Positions 38,601 through 43,250 of a stretch of 64,000 nt of DNA are shown here, piece by piece. Under the pieces are notes generated by a model. The model ran no database searches. It saw only the letters and a program-made list of their open reading frames with translations, and was not told where the DNA came from. Made by a program: the position numbers and the translations under genes. Each line of letters opens with the position of its first letter. Within the stretch, counting starts at the first letter, position 1. Source of the stretch: Dipteris shenzhenensis (lineage: Eukaryota; Polypodiophyta; Polypodiopsida; Gleicheniales); the NCBI GenBank assembly GCA_047967505.1, contig CM106540.1; one strand, written 5' to 3'.

Positions 38601-40320
38601 ACGATAGTGGTAGTTGAAGGTGCTGCGATAAGAGCCCTTCTTACCAGACAGAAGCCCCCACCAAGCTTCTTTTCTCCAAGGTAAAAACAAAGAGCCTTGC
38701 ACTGGGAAAAAGGAAGGGGTAGGTGGAAAAGAAGGAAAAGAGCAAGGATCAAGATCCCCACTGGAAGGCCAGCCAAGAAATCATACAGGGGGCTCCTCTA
38801 AGCTTGGAAGGCTGGCAGAAAATAAATTAAAAAAAGGCCAATCAAGCCCCCAAAAGAGCCTGCAGCAGTAGGCTGGGAAACTCTGCCGAACAGTCCTGAG
38901 AGCTTGCAATGAGAGCCAGGAGGCTGGAGGCGCACAAAAACAGTAAGGAGGCTTGAGTACACCCGGCTGGAAAGGAACTCCAAGAGGGAACCCCAGTCCA
39001 AAAGCAAACAGGCTGGAAGCTCCCGGGAGCTGCGGCCTGCCCGAGCTTCGGGGCTGCTGCTGCATGCACCTTTGACCAGTTCCAGGCGGCCCCGGACTGT
39101 CGTGGGTGCCTGGGAACAAGTCTGAGAGTGACGAGCTTTTGCTGGGGAGTCCCAAGACTGGCGACCAGCGGGGGGTCCTGCAAGGAAGCTGATAGATGAG
39201 CGCAGCTGAACCACCACAGATCCACACGGGTCCATGAACAGGACAACAGGCTATAATCACAGCTGGACAGGGCAAGAAACGGGATGAGGAGGGGTGCAAA
39301 GCAGAGGGGCAGAAGAGGGGAGAAGGGCAAGGGGCGGTTGTGCAGAAGAGGCTTTTTTGGTTTGGGGGGGGTGTGTGCAAGGAACGTTTCTCAGGGGAGG
39401 CAGGGAGCTCACACTTCAGTCTCTGAATCCATACCCAAGGATTAATCATGACTCTTGACGTGCGCATGGATCTAGTCAAATTTCTTTTCGAAATTTTGTA
39501 AATATCCTTTTCTCTCTGTGGTTTTTAATGATCACTCTTGCTTTTGTCTTTCCTCTGAAGTGATGGGACTCTGACCCTTGTGTACGTTAAGAGTTTGCTG
39601 TGAAGTAATTTTCCTACTAGAGATTGGGTCTCCCATTTATGGAGTCGTGTTTACATGTAGGTATGCTCAATATGGATACATGTCATCGAAAGCAGATTTA
39701 TTTGCTTTTGGAGTGGTTTTATTTCAACTTGTTTCTGGAAAGGAGGCTCTTATCCCAACAGATGCTTCTGTAACGCAGTACAAGGACCTTAGGTCTCTGG
39801 TATGTCTTGAAAAACTGCAGCTGTTTTTACAAAAAAAGACAGGACTTTGTACTGTCATCATGTTTTGATAAGTGTGTTCGATCATCATGCAATTGCTCTT
39901 CTTTTCAATGCCATCCTTAAGATCTTGCATGGCATGAGTGTAACTGCAGTTTGAAGATGTATTGAATGATCCTGATGCACAAGAGAAGTTCCAGACATTG
40001 GTGGACCCAGCTTTGGGAACCAATTTCCCAGTTGAGCAGGTTTGGAAGGTAAGCATTCAGTATCTTTAAGTGAAGCACCCAATGGGTATTACCTTCAACA
40101 AACAATTTGTGGCTTATGTAACTGACTACACTTTCAACAAACCTTTAAACAGATGGTCAAATTGGCAGAGAGGTGCACGAGAAAGGAACCCGAACTGAGG
40201 CCTCCAATGAGGGAAGTTGTTATAGACCTTATGACCCTAATACATCTAACTCAAGGTGTGCAACCCCATTCCTTCTTAGGGGATAACAGTTCATATAGCA
40301 TTGCAACTTGGTCGCAGTAA
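414..40320 (+). CDS. CERK1: LysM receptor-like kinase, CERK1/LYK type (10 exons, whole gene)
   Basis: This is a plasma-membrane receptor kinase of the LYK family, whose members sense chitin or lipo-chitooligosaccharides in immunity and symbiosis. Exons are 414-1041, 1533-1727, 1869-2065, 23489-23578, 36996-37095, 37221-37372, 37454-37545, 39661-39799, 39950-40048 and 40153-40320. They sum to 1860 nt, or 619 residues, close to the usual 600-620. Residues 1-22 are a signal peptide. Three LysM modules (about 35-83, 98-146 and 164-207) are separated by the family's CxC pairs (85/87 and 147/149). A Gly-rich hinge and membrane helix cover about 211-244. The kinase has a P-loop at 325-335, Lys345, Glu358, the HRD triad at 437-439, Asn444, DFG at 457-459, APE at 483-485 and Asp497, so it should be active. 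The start at 414 is the first in-frame ATG and gives a clean signal peptide. The odd feature is the 21-kb and 13-kb introns full of retrotransposons. Orthology to CERK1 rather than another LYK is inferred; the symbol is provisional. Confidence 0.9.
1042..1532 (+). other. LYK intron 1 (491 bp)
   Basis: Begins GTGAGC and ends TCAACAG after a T-rich stretch. An open stretch in a shifted frame runs to 1170, but it shows no LysM or membrane features. A second strong donor-like site (AAG|GTAGGT) sits at 1262, so an alternative exon 1 end is conceivable. I see no mobile element in it. Confidence 0.7.
1533..1727 (+). CDS. CERK1: LYK exon 2: hinge, transmembrane helix, juxtamembrane
   Basis: Encodes residues 210-275 (split codons at both ends). 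A run of five Gly leads into a hydrophobic Gly/Ala/Val/Leu/Ile helix of about 26 residues, then Arg/Lys-rich cytosolic residues (stop-transfer). Acceptor TCAACAG|GAGG, donor CTG|GTGAGG. The entry and exit phases (1 and 1) fit exons 1 and 3. Confidence 0.85.
1869..2065 (+). CDS. CERK1: LYK exon 3: juxtamembrane and kinase P-loop
   Basis: Encodes residues 275-340. The FSYEEL start of the kinase (about 306-311) and the Gly-rich loop [11 protein letters not shown] (325-335) are present. Acceptor TATGCAG|GG, donor CAG|GTGCGT, leaving phase 0. The preceding 141-bp intron (1728-1868) is ordinary. This exon is followed by the 21.4-kb intron 3. Confidence 0.9.
2200..2512 (+). repeat. Old 5' LTR end with initiator tRNA-Met primer site
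   Basis: A TGGTATGAGAGCC sequence at about 2501-2513 differs by one base from the plant initiator tRNA-Met primer site (TGGTATCAGAGCC). It is preceded by sequence ending in CA at about 2498, as an LTR would. The left LTR boundary is not defined; 2200 is a guess. It probably belongs to the copia remnant whose integrase is split around element 1. Confidence 0.4.
2640..2957 (+). pseudogene. Copia remnant, left part interrupted by element 1
   Basis: This AT-rich stretch carries a degraded frame from about 2880 that runs up to the element 1 insertion point. When element 1 and one target duplication are ignored, the frame leads toward the copia integrase core that starts near 9248. The protein signal on this side is weak; the nesting argument comes from the 5-6 bp target duplication at 2952-2957 and 9240-9245. 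Confidence 0.4.
2958..3927 (-). repeat. Element 1 3' LTR (left copy), rich in W-box cores
   Basis: About 970 bp, matching 8232-9239. From about 3490 to 3920 it carries repeated short inverted motifs of the form TTGACC-N-AGTCAA and TAACC-N-GTTA. I count six TTGAC and seven GTCAA cores in about 430 bp, where roughly one is expected by chance. TTGAC followed by C or T is the W-box bound by WRKY transcription factors; that role here is inferred. Confidence 0.9.
3954..5035 (-). pseudogene. Element 1 integrase with chromodomain-like C-terminus
   Basis: One open frame of about 353 codons, plus some upstream codons, covers the gypsy integrase core. Its features are an [10 protein letters not shown]-like first Asp region, the SDRD second Asp region, the [10 protein letters not shown] segment with the catalytic Glu, then a GDWVLLK-type C-terminal domain and a degraded chromodomain-like tail (LVKFKNY). 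The zinc-binding N-terminal part and everything before it in pol are missing. The core motifs are intact, but the element cannot be autonomous. Confidence 0.85.
5036..5622. other. AT-rich stretch replacing most of element 1 pol
   Basis: No protease, reverse transcriptase or RNase H homology is visible on either strand. This stretch lies between gag and integrase. It may be filler from a deletion or an unrecognised insertion; no terminal repeats were seen. Confidence 0.4.
5623..6704 (-). pseudogene. Element 1 gag, with stops and a frameshift
   Basis: Starts at an ATG at 6704 with an AAAATGG context. The frame carries a stop just before 6611, shifts frame near 6255 and has a TAG at 6037-6039. 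The middle has a retrotransposon gag signature (TATARAWW and a following WxxFKEAFYQ-like segment). The Lys-rich end at about 5640-5720 lacks a CCHC knuckle, consistent with truncation of the gag-pol junction. Confidence 0.75.
6705..8218 (-). other. Element 1 5' leader with two blocks of repeated motifs
   Basis: No conserved protein is seen. 7090-7330 is dense in GGTTAG/CTAACC-type inverted pairs. 7330-7560 is dense in GCCACGTG, CCACGTCA and related ACGT-core motifs, including perfect G-boxes (CACGTG). Both lie between the primer site and gag. Confidence 0.6.
8219..8230 (-). other. Element 1 primer binding site
   Basis: On the minus strand it reads TGGTATCAGAGC, the complement of the 3' end of plant initiator tRNA-Met. 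It sits one base inside the LTR edge at 8232. Confidence 0.85.
8232..9239 (-). repeat. Element 1 5' LTR (right copy) with internal 49-bp duplication
   Basis: About 1008 bp, matching the left LTR. It contains a two-copy tandem duplication with 49-bp period at 8314-8411 that is single-copy in the left LTR. W-box cores are again dense (seven TTGAC, five GTCAA in about 430 bp). It ends at the target duplication at 9240-9245. Confidence 0.9.
9246..9712 (+). pseudogene. Ty1/copia integrase remnant (right of element 1)
   Basis: Near 9258 the frame gives a copia integrase core ([12 protein letters not shown], then KFKEWK). Near 9495-9705 it gives the later integrase segment ([19 protein letters not shown], then the [11 protein letters not shown] box). 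In-frame stops and small shifts show it is dead. Element 1 split it; its 5' side should lie left of 2958. Confidence 0.75.
9713..10303. other. Unassigned intron sequence ending in an LTR-like edge
   Basis: No convincing coding sequence. The right end leads into a perfect TGGTATCAGAGC at about 10304, so part of this stretch may be the end of a copia-type LTR. Boundaries are not visible. Confidence 0.35.
10304..10316 (+). other. Initiator tRNA-Met primer-site sequence
   Basis: Reads TGGTATCAGAGCA on the plus strand. It may be the primer site of a decayed plus-strand LTR element. The gag-like coding trace to its right lies on the minus strand, so this copy is probably rearranged. Confidence 0.5.
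10330..10620 (-). pseudogene. Possible copia gag C-terminal remnant
   Basis: A minus-strand frame is rich in Lys, Arg and Ser, with a piece like the spacer before the zinc knuckle of copia gag ([10 protein letters not shown]) and Cys residues that do not form a full CCHC. The match is weak and may be chance. Confidence 0.3.
10628..10687. repeat. (CT)n-(CA)n compound microsatellite
   Basis: About 19 bp of CT repeats run directly into about 40 bp of CA repeats. Cys/Val and His/Thr reading frames across it are repeat artefacts. Confidence 0.98.
11046..11370 (-). pseudogene. Ty1/copia RNase H C-terminal remnant
   Basis: The minus-strand frame has the copia RNase H signature [20 protein letters not shown], followed by the HYHLIR end block. 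The part between has diverged. Reverse transcriptase would lie to the right but is replaced by a purine-rich stretch. A 3' LTR would be expected to the left (10690-11045), but I cannot delimit one. Confidence 0.8.
11396..11605. repeat. Purine tract and (GA)n microsatellite
   Basis: 11396-11470 is a GAGGAGG/AAGAAG purine tract. 11560-11605 is a perfect GA repeat of about 46 bp. Between them is ordinary sequence. Confidence 0.95.
11703..12233 (+). repeat. Element 2 5' LTR with TATA box
   Basis: 531 bp. Its first bases read TATCATG, against TGTCATG in the right LTR, a point change in the terminal TG. It ends GACGTGTCA. A TATATAA box at 11865-11871 should place the transcript start about 25-30 bp downstream. 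Confidence 0.93.
12234..13073 (+). other. Element 2 primer site and 5' leader
   Basis: The primer-site-like sequence at about 12236-12247 is followed by 0.8 kb without a conserved coding signal, up to the gag ATG at 13074. Confidence 0.75.
13074..14165 (+). pseudogene. Element 2 gag with CCHC zinc knuckle
   Basis: Opens at ATG 13074 and stays in one frame to 14165, interrupted only by a TAG at 13434-13436. The central gag region (about 13485-13800) has the ALLWWKEL signature. The zinc knuckle at about 14010-14055 fits CX2CX4HX4C ([14 protein letters not shown]). The end of the frame is repetitive (two similar LVSILAP blocks) and leads into a non-coding tandem array. Confidence 0.88.
14276..14632 (+). 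repeat. 46-bp tandem array of hairpin units between gag and pol of element 2
   Basis: About eight diverged copies of a 46-bp unit. Each starts with TTGCCATTT and, about seven bases later, has AAAATGGCAA, so each unit can fold into a 9-bp stem. The copies end in GGCACTTTTGG-like sequence. It is AT-rich and has no long open frame. It sits where gag normally joins the protease. Confidence 0.88.
14800..18130 (+). pseudogene. Element 2 pol: protease, reverse transcriptase, RNase H, integrase, chromodomain-like
   Basis: The protease region starts near 14818 with an altered active site (DSS in place of DSG). Reverse transcriptase (about 15380-15990) has the [11 protein letters not shown] block and FLDD catalytic motif. 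RNase H (about 16215-16660) has the [14 protein letters not shown] block and ends in VADALSR. Integrase covers about 16870-17600, with the HHCC region, SDRD and following Glu block. A chromodomain-like tail (YKIKWK) ends near 18128. One frame holds to about 16430; shifts occur near 16430 and 17930. Stops are at 14936, 15173, 15740, 15929, 16055, 16208, 17043 and 18128, all TAG or TGA. Confidence 0.93.
18185..18197 (+). other. Element 2 polypurine tract
   Basis: GAGGAGGGGAAG lies directly before the right LTR, where plus-strand synthesis starts in LTR elements. Confidence 0.85.
18198..18729 (+). repeat. Element 2 3' LTR with TATA box
   Basis: 532 bp, starting TGTCATG and ending GACGTGTCA, followed by the CTCGC duplication. 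TATATAA is at 18359-18365, so this LTR could start sense transcription into the downstream intron and kinase exons. Confidence 0.94.
18850..19653 (-). pseudogene. LINE A ORF2: apurinic endonuclease domain, degraded
   Basis: Begins KMAVWNCNG (metal-binding Asn block) and has [11 protein letters not shown] with the catalytic Glu, then AILFRSHM. The frame closes at 19189. Weaker endonuclease-like sequence continues in other frames to about 18850. Reverse transcriptase is absent. Confidence 0.7.
19672..20660 (-). pseudogene. LINE A ORF1: coiled coil, RRM-like and C-terminal domain
   Basis: Three segments make one decayed ORF1. 20660-20295 and 20294-19941 share a frame with a TAA between them; 19935-19672 follows a frameshift near 19945. 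The first two are Lys/Glu/Leu-rich and heptad-like, fitting a long coiled coil. The last has [10 protein letters not shown] and then [14 protein letters not shown] with [13 protein letters not shown], resembling the RRM end and C-terminal domain of L1/CR1-type ORF1 proteins. Assignment is by remembered family pattern. Confidence 0.65.
21018..21346 (-). repeat. GC-rich tandem repeats in the presumed LINE A 5' UTR
   Basis: A unit rich in GCTAGG recurs with 113-bp period at 21018 and 21131. It is followed by about 3.5 copies of a roughly 31-bp unit (GGCTGAGGGGTGGCGAGGG) from about 21233 to 21345. Runs of four or more G could form quadruplexes. Position upstream of ORF1 recalls promoter monomers of some L1 elements. 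Confidence 0.75.
21350..22480. other. Intron sequence without recognised features
   Basis: AT-rich. Short frames on both strands have no recognisable domain. No LTR edges, target duplications or tandem repeats were seen. Confidence 0.5.
22481..22625. repeat. Dispersed GACACATGGCA / ACACGTGGCA motif block
   Basis: Six or more imperfect copies of a GACACRTGGCA motif, 15-30 bp apart, with one perfect G-box (CACGTG). Similar blocks occur at 7330-7560 and 50380-50660. Confidence 0.6.
22855..23190 (+). repeat. Array of polypyrimidine-CAG units, like repeated 3' splice sites
   Basis: More than ten imperfect units of CTCCTTCTCTTGCAG or TCCTCCTGCAGCAG follow one another every 15-27 bp. Each has the pyrimidine tract plus AG of a plant 3' splice site. 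The array ends about 300 bp before the real acceptor at 23488. The Ser/Leu/Ala-rich frame across it has no domain. Confidence 0.8.
23489..23578 (+). CDS. CERK1: LYK exon 4: kinase VAIK lysine and helix C
   Basis: Exactly 30 codons, residues 341-370, phase 0 at both ends. Carries Lys345 (LAIKK) and Glu358 (NELRVL), the ATP-binding salt bridge. Acceptor ACATGCAG|AG, donor TTG|GTAAGG. Confidence 0.92.
24207..24747 (+). repeat. Probable LTR remnant with TATA box and purine tract
   Basis: Starts TGTTAGAATAGG. It has internal repeats of a CAGGTCGG/CTGCAGTTGGGGTGA block, a TATAAAAG box at about 24597 and a partial primer-site-like TTGGTATCAC at about 24699. A long purine tract (about 24718-24743) follows. 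No partner LTR was found. Confidence 0.5.
25020..25690 (+). pseudogene. Element 3 gag (C-terminal two thirds) with zinc knuckle
   Basis: Starts in mid-gag ([14 protein letters not shown]) and includes a CCHC knuckle, [13 protein letters not shown] (CX2CX4HX4C), near 25530. The first gag half is deleted, bringing gag almost against the primer site. The protease region after it is mostly missing. Confidence 0.85.
25760..26613 (+). pseudogene. Element 3 reverse transcriptase with catalytic segment deleted
   Basis: The frame from 25902 gives normal reverse transcriptase blocks ([29 protein letters not shown]), then breaks at 26236-26243. Sequence resumes immediately with the segment that normally follows the active site ([12 protein letters not shown]). 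About 110 bp, including the two catalytic Asp codons, is therefore missing. The connection domain continues to 26613. Confidence 0.88.
26617..27201 (+). pseudogene. Element 3 RNase H
   Basis: Starts with [18 protein letters not shown], continues to [18 protein letters not shown] and ends near VADALSRI, the usual gypsy RNase H blocks. A TGA just upstream (26611) and tandem TAG codons at the end interrupt the polyprotein. Confidence 0.88.
27290..28501 (+). pseudogene. Element 3 integrase and degraded chromodomain-like tail
   Basis: The zinc-binding end is degraded. The catalytic core ([19 protein letters not shown], then HPETDGQTE) is well kept to 27762. A TAA precedes 27775, and the frame shifts near 28060. 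The C-terminal part ([16 protein letters not shown]) ends at 28501. Confidence 0.88.
28501..28513 (+). other. Element 3 polypurine tract
   Basis: AAGAGGGAAGGAA lies directly before the TG that opens the right LTR. Confidence 0.75.
28514..28972 (+). repeat. Element 3 3' LTR
   Basis: About 459 bp, opening TGTTATG and ending GTACGTATCA. The opening is placed by the purine tract, the end by the 21-bp match to 24972-24992. Confidence 0.75.
28973..30085 (+). pseudogene. Ty1/copia gag-pre-integrase and integrase remnant
   Basis: The gag-pre-integrase block ([11 protein letters not shown], then [10 protein letters not shown]) is at about 29120-29265. The integrase second-Asp block ([18 protein letters not shown]) is at about 29470-29560. 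Later integrase sequence ([11 protein letters not shown], then NKTLEEAF) is at 29605-29700, followed by [10 protein letters not shown]. Many stops and shifts. It abuts the right LTR of element 3, so element 3 may have inserted beside or into it. Confidence 0.8.
30086..31384. other. Unassigned stretch with repeated GTACGG-type motifs
   Basis: No conserved protein. From about 30815 to 31010, TGTACGG, GTACGGG and close variants recur about ten times on alternating strands. Its position before a gypsy remnant would suit a decayed LTR/leader, but no LTR edges were found. Confidence 0.4.
31385..34025 (+). mobile_element. Element 4: old Ty3/gypsy remnant
   Basis: Gag-like sequence (31385-31580 and about 31950-32060) is joined directly to RNase H sequence (about 32110-32620: [15 protein letters not shown], then YALSRK). 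Integrase follows (32791-33213, with CIICQNVK of the zinc region and SDRD) and a decayed tail to about 33950. Protease and reverse transcriptase are lost. The integrase resembles that of element 1 (both have [11 protein letters not shown]), so they are probably one clade. Stops and shifts are frequent. Confidence 0.8.
34026..34869. other. Stretch between element 4 and LINE B
   Basis: GC-richer than its surroundings, with short frames on both strands. It may be the 3' end of the minus-strand LINE B, but I recognise no domain. Confidence 0.35.
34870..35830 (-). pseudogene. LINE B: L1-type reverse transcriptase remnant
   Basis: Minus-strand blocks appear in the right order: [11 protein letters not shown] (about 35800), [17 protein letters not shown] (about 35600), [14 protein letters not shown] (about 35400-35350) and the catalytic FADDMVLF (FADD at 35077-35066). 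Frameshifts and stops lie between them. No endonuclease was recognised upstream. Confidence 0.8.
35831..36040. other. Stretch right of LINE B
   Basis: Possibly upstream ORF2 sequence of LINE B on the minus strand; no clear motif. Confidence 0.3.
36040..36420. repeat. LTR fragment related to element 1, with W-box cores and a TATA box
   Basis: 36050-36110 shares a block with the element 1 LTR (TGCATGCA, then GGACTAAT and GTGGGTGTCCCCAC at similar spacing). 36145-36182 has two TTGAC and one GTCAA core. A TATAAAAA box lies at about 36303. Neither edge is defined. Confidence 0.5.
36421..36995 (+). other. End of LYK intron 4
   Basis: AT-rich. A short plus-strand frame around 36715-36830 looks protein-like ([23 protein letters not shown]), but I do not recognise it. 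The tract ending TGTATTGTTTTGCAG is the acceptor of exon 5. Confidence 0.4.
36996..37095 (+). CDS. CERK1: LYK exon 5: kinase N-lobe end and hinge
   Basis: Residues 371-403 plus one base. Starts VRLVGYC and carries the hinge LVYEYV (384-389). Acceptor TTTTGCAG|G, donor ATG|GTGTGC. The phase of 1 matches exon 6, which settles the donor. Confidence 0.9.
37221..37372 (+). CDS. CERK1: LYK exon 6: catalytic loop
   Basis: Residues 404-454. Has [14 protein letters not shown], then HRD at 437-439, Lys441 and Asn444 of the catalytic loop. LYK relatives often have SAN where this has PSN. Acceptor TTTTCAG|GA, donor AAG|GTCCAT (weak); phase 0 out. The 125-bp intron before it is ordinary. Confidence 0.92.
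37454..37545 (+). CDS. CERK1: LYK exon 7: DFG and activation segment
   Basis: Residues 455-484 plus two bases. DFGLTKLT at 457-464 and GTFGYMAP at 477-484. Acceptor TTTGACAG|G, donor GA|GTAAGT. The last codon (Glu of APE) is completed by exon 8. Confidence 0.92.
37643..38519 (-). repeat. LTR of the intron 7 element
   Basis: About 877 bp with 7-bp perfect terminal inverted repeats. It contains a direct repeat of an ACAGG-TCTGTCTTGCTGCACCC block at about 37905 and 37950. Confidence 0.6.
37643..39470 (-). mobile_element. Truncated LTR retrotransposon (3' LTR plus internal part), minus strand
   Basis: An LTR at 37643-38519 opens TGTTGGA and ends TCCAACA, the expected inverted termini. A minus-strand TATAAAA lies near 38255. 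A purine-rich stretch (minus strand) flanks its right edge, as a polypurine tract would. The rest, to about 39470, encodes no recognised gag or pol; its long Pro/Ser/Leu-rich frames look fortuitous. The second LTR is absent, so the right boundary is approximate. Confidence 0.6.
39661..39799 (+). CDS. CERK1: LYK exon 8: kinase subdomains VIII-X
   Basis: Residues 485-531. Starts with the last base of the APE Glu, then [20 protein letters not shown] with Asp497. Acceptor ACATGTAG|G, donor CTG|GTATGT, phase 0. Confidence 0.92.
39950..40048 (+). CDS. CERK1: LYK exon 9
   Basis: Exactly 33 codons, residues 532-564, giving [17 protein letters not shown]. Acceptor AACTGCAG|T, donor AAG|GTAAGC. The introns on either side (150 and 104 bp) carry no insertions. 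Confidence 0.9.
40153..40320 (+). CDS. CERK1: LYK exon 10: kinase C-terminus and stop
   Basis: Residues 565-619 and TAA at 40318-40320. Has the subdomain XI Arg ([10 protein letters not shown], Arg580). The tail after LIHLTQ is short and Ser-rich. Acceptor TTAAACAG|A. Confidence 0.92.
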   Translation: MVKLAERCTRKEPELRPPMREVVIDLMTLIHLTQGVQPHSFLGDNSSYSIATWSQ

Positions 40321-40707
40321 TGCTCCGACATCAATGACAAGATGCCTTATACGTGGATGCTTATAGCACATGACCAGGATATGAATTAGACGGGCATTGC
40401 CTTCTTTATAAGATGGTTTGGTATCTTGGAAGATGTTGATAGCTGATAGTTGGGGTGCATAAAGCTGGCATGTGTCGGACAGCTAGGGGTGCATATATCC
40501 ACTACCAAGGAATGTTAGAAGAGAACATGTAATTCAGCCAACTTTCCCTTCCACAATTAATGGTGATAAATTTTCATTTTTGGTGTGCTACGAATAGAGT
40601 GCTTACCTCTCTGTCAAACACATATGCTTGGGTCTTCATGCATGCTCATTGCACGTGTTCGGGGAGATTGCCTTGGTGAATGGAAGACTATATATTTTGA
40701 CGTGTGA

Positions 40708-40713
40708 AATAAA
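40708..40713 (+). terminator. Candidate polyadenylation signal of the LYK gene
   Basis: AATAAA about 390 bp after the stop, in AT-rich sequence. The 3' UTR would then be about 0.4 kb. Not proven. Confidence 0.5.
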
Positions 40714-40719
40714 AGCATT

Positions 40720-42075
40720 ACATTACCACCCCATCATACAATGAATTTCATAAAGCTGAAGCAACAAGTTAAATGACACAGAAAGGAAATAGGAAGTTCA
40801 TGCTTGCATTTTCACTGTCAAGGCCACATATTGCCTACGTTCAGGCCAAATGCTTGTATTTTCAGTGTTTGGGGAAATATGCCGCAGATTGTCTACATCA
40901 ACTCCTTTTATGCATCATGCCCCTGGATTCTCAGCCACATAAAAATTGTTCTCTCACTGCCTGTATTTTCCTGGTTGTGAATACTATGAGAATTTCCTTG
41001 TGTTAAATTTAAGACGATGTTGATAGTCTCGTTTCCTGTGAATGCCCTGAAGTAGCACAGCTGTGTGTTTTACAATTATTGGTGCAGGAAAGTCAAACCT
41101 ATAGTTGACTAGCCTAAATTTCTCACGATTGTAAATGTCTTTATAATTTTCCCTCAACGTTATGGTTAATGTATCTGTGGAAATGTGTCAGAAATACCTA
41201 TTGTACTTGAATTTTCGTGGTTGGACAATTTATCTTAAAGGAAACATTTACAAATGCACTAGGTGAAGTAAAAGTTCTAAACAATTACGACCATGAAATT
41301 ACAAACAATTTCTTCCACCATCGGGTCAAGGATGTAAGTAGGGAGGCTTATATATATCAAATGAAAGTGAAAGAGAGTCGAGGAGGGGAGAATGTAAGAC
41401 AATAACGTGTTAACACGTGTGTTACACGAAGATGAGTGCCTAGGCCACCACCTATTAAGGGACGTCACCACGAGCAAGTCCACATAGATGAATGATGACA
41501 CTAGAATGCATGACATAAGGATGATGATGTTGATGATGAGTGACCCAAGGGTCCCATGTTGGCAACTCTCAAGGTACTCCAATCAAGATCAAATTTGAAG
41601 ATTTCAAGATCCTGTGAGTCTGTCAGATTGAACCAAGAACATTTGAAACTAAGAACAATGACCAAGAACAATTTGAGAATAGAGAGAGAGTTGCACTATA
41701 GAAGAATTGACTAATCCAAAGTACCATATGGTGTTTTGATGTTTCATGTTTTCATACACGATTTCTATACCATACTCTTGATTATGGAAGTTGTTTGAGA
41801 TTTTTTAACAAATTGCACTACATGAGTTTTCGTATATTACTTCATGATTGGAAGTTGTTTCAGCATGCCATCTATGCTAATTGACCATTTAGCATTTGTA
41901 GACATGTTCCATCTCCAATTTGATGGCACCTTTTAGAATTAGTTGACAAGGCTTCAGACATTGTAAATCGAAGAAAGTTATAGGGGTAGATGGACAACTT
42001 ATTAGCTTATGTCATTCATAAAAAACTTAGTTGTTATTTCTTGCTCAAATGTTTTTAAAAGTCCATAACATAATG
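40720..42075. other. Downstream intergenic sequence
   Basis: AT-rich; short frames only and no recognised element. 41395-41420 has a small inverted motif (AACGTGTTAACACGTGTGTTACACG). Confidence 0.4.
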
Positions 42076-42298
42076 AAATTGACAAAAAGGCTTGATAGGC
42101 AACGGAGAGCACAGAGGGTTGGGTATTATTTCAAATAAATATTAAAGAATCAAATTGACAAAAAGGCTTGATAGGCAACGGAGAGCACAGAGGGTTGGGT
42201 ATTATTTCAAATAAATATTAAAGAATCAAATTGACAAGAAGGCTTGATAGGCAACGGAGAGCACAGAGGGTTGGGTCTTATTTCAGATAAATATTGTG
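42076..42298. repeat. 76-bp tandem repeat, three copies
   Basis: Copies start at 42076, 42152 and 42228 (AAATTGACAAAAAGGC at each start). The first two are nearly identical; the third has a few changes and ends diverged. Confidence 0.95.
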
Positions 42299-42537
42299 GC
42301 TTCAAACCAGACTTCAAACCAGTTTGTTAGGCTATAAAAATTTTGTGATAACTCGGGTCATCATGTCGGAGGGGATGCTTTTCTTGTCAAGAAAAGTTTA
42401 GAGGGAGCACCTTGTTCAGAGATGCTAATGGCTAGAGCGTGGTAGTGTTTTTGGTGTAGTGGGGAGGAGATTGGAATATAACAACATGAGATGACTCAGA
42501 TAGGTCACACATGAAGAAAAAGAAGTCTTTTTCTAAT

Positions 42538-42630
42538 GTTGCTTTGTGGAATAAGTGTAAGTAGTCACAGGAGTAGTAGTTTTTGTTGCTTTGTGGAATA
42601 AGTTTAAGTAGTCACAGGAGTAGTAGATTT
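42538..42630. repeat. Two-copy tandem duplication, about 46 bp
   Basis: A block starting GTTGCTTTGTGGAATAAG and ending CACAGGAGTAGTAG appears twice in a row with a single visible substitution. Confidence 0.85.
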
Positions 42631-42639
42631 TTTAAAAAC

Positions 42640-43250
42640 TTGTTGAGGATGGCATCTCGATCGTTTCACCCTGAAAGATAGAATTTTTAGGCCTTGCACA
42701 CATTGGGGGAGGTTGATGGCTTCATGTGTCATCTTAATGGAAAATTTTTCGTCATCATTATCAGATCATTGCCCAATTAATGGTCTTTTCCTAATGGGGA
42801 AGAGATGTTTAGGCCTCTATGTGTGACATATAGTTTAAGGCCTTTTTTAAAGGGTCTTTTGGGAGGGCTCAACAATTAATGTTGGGGATGGAAAGATTGA
42901 GGATGTGTAGTGGAAATGGAAGAGAGTGTTGGGATGCAATTGGTAGAAGAAAGAATGCCTTCTCCAATAAGTTTAGAAGAGACAAGGCTATAAGAAAGGG
43001 ACAATGATAGCTTAAAGATGCAGTTTTTGCCAGTGCAACGTTATCCTAGTGACGACATTTTAACTATTATAGTGGTGCTTTTCAAAAGGGTGATGCATGA
43101 GGCAAAGAGGTTAAAAGGTGAGATAGCATGTGTTCAGGCAAAGTAGAGATGTTTGTTGATAAGATCAATGCATCACGAAGATTGTATCATCCATGTCGAC
43201 AACAAGTTTCACTTAATGTCTAAAAGTGTTGTTTTTAAGTTCTCTTGGTT
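42640..43250 (+). pseudogene. Possible LINE endonuclease/linker remnant
   Basis: A plus-strand SLSDHCPIN segment near 42765 resembles the SDH motif at the end of LINE endonuclease domains, with Trp- and Lys-rich sequence after it. The rest is too decayed to confirm. Confidence 0.3.

Larger units (their letters stand above)
37546..39660 (+). other. LYK intron 7 (2.1 kb) with LTR-element insertion
   Basis: Donor GTAAGT, acceptor TTACATGTAG. It splits the APE Glu codon. Most of it is the minus-strand LTR-element fragment annotated below. Confidence 0.85.

Noticed and set aside
38781-39479. 232-codon Pro/Ser-rich minus-strand protein in intron 7
   Set aside because: Overlapping frames of similar length exist on the same strand, composition follows GC content, and it lies in the non-coding interior of an LTR element.
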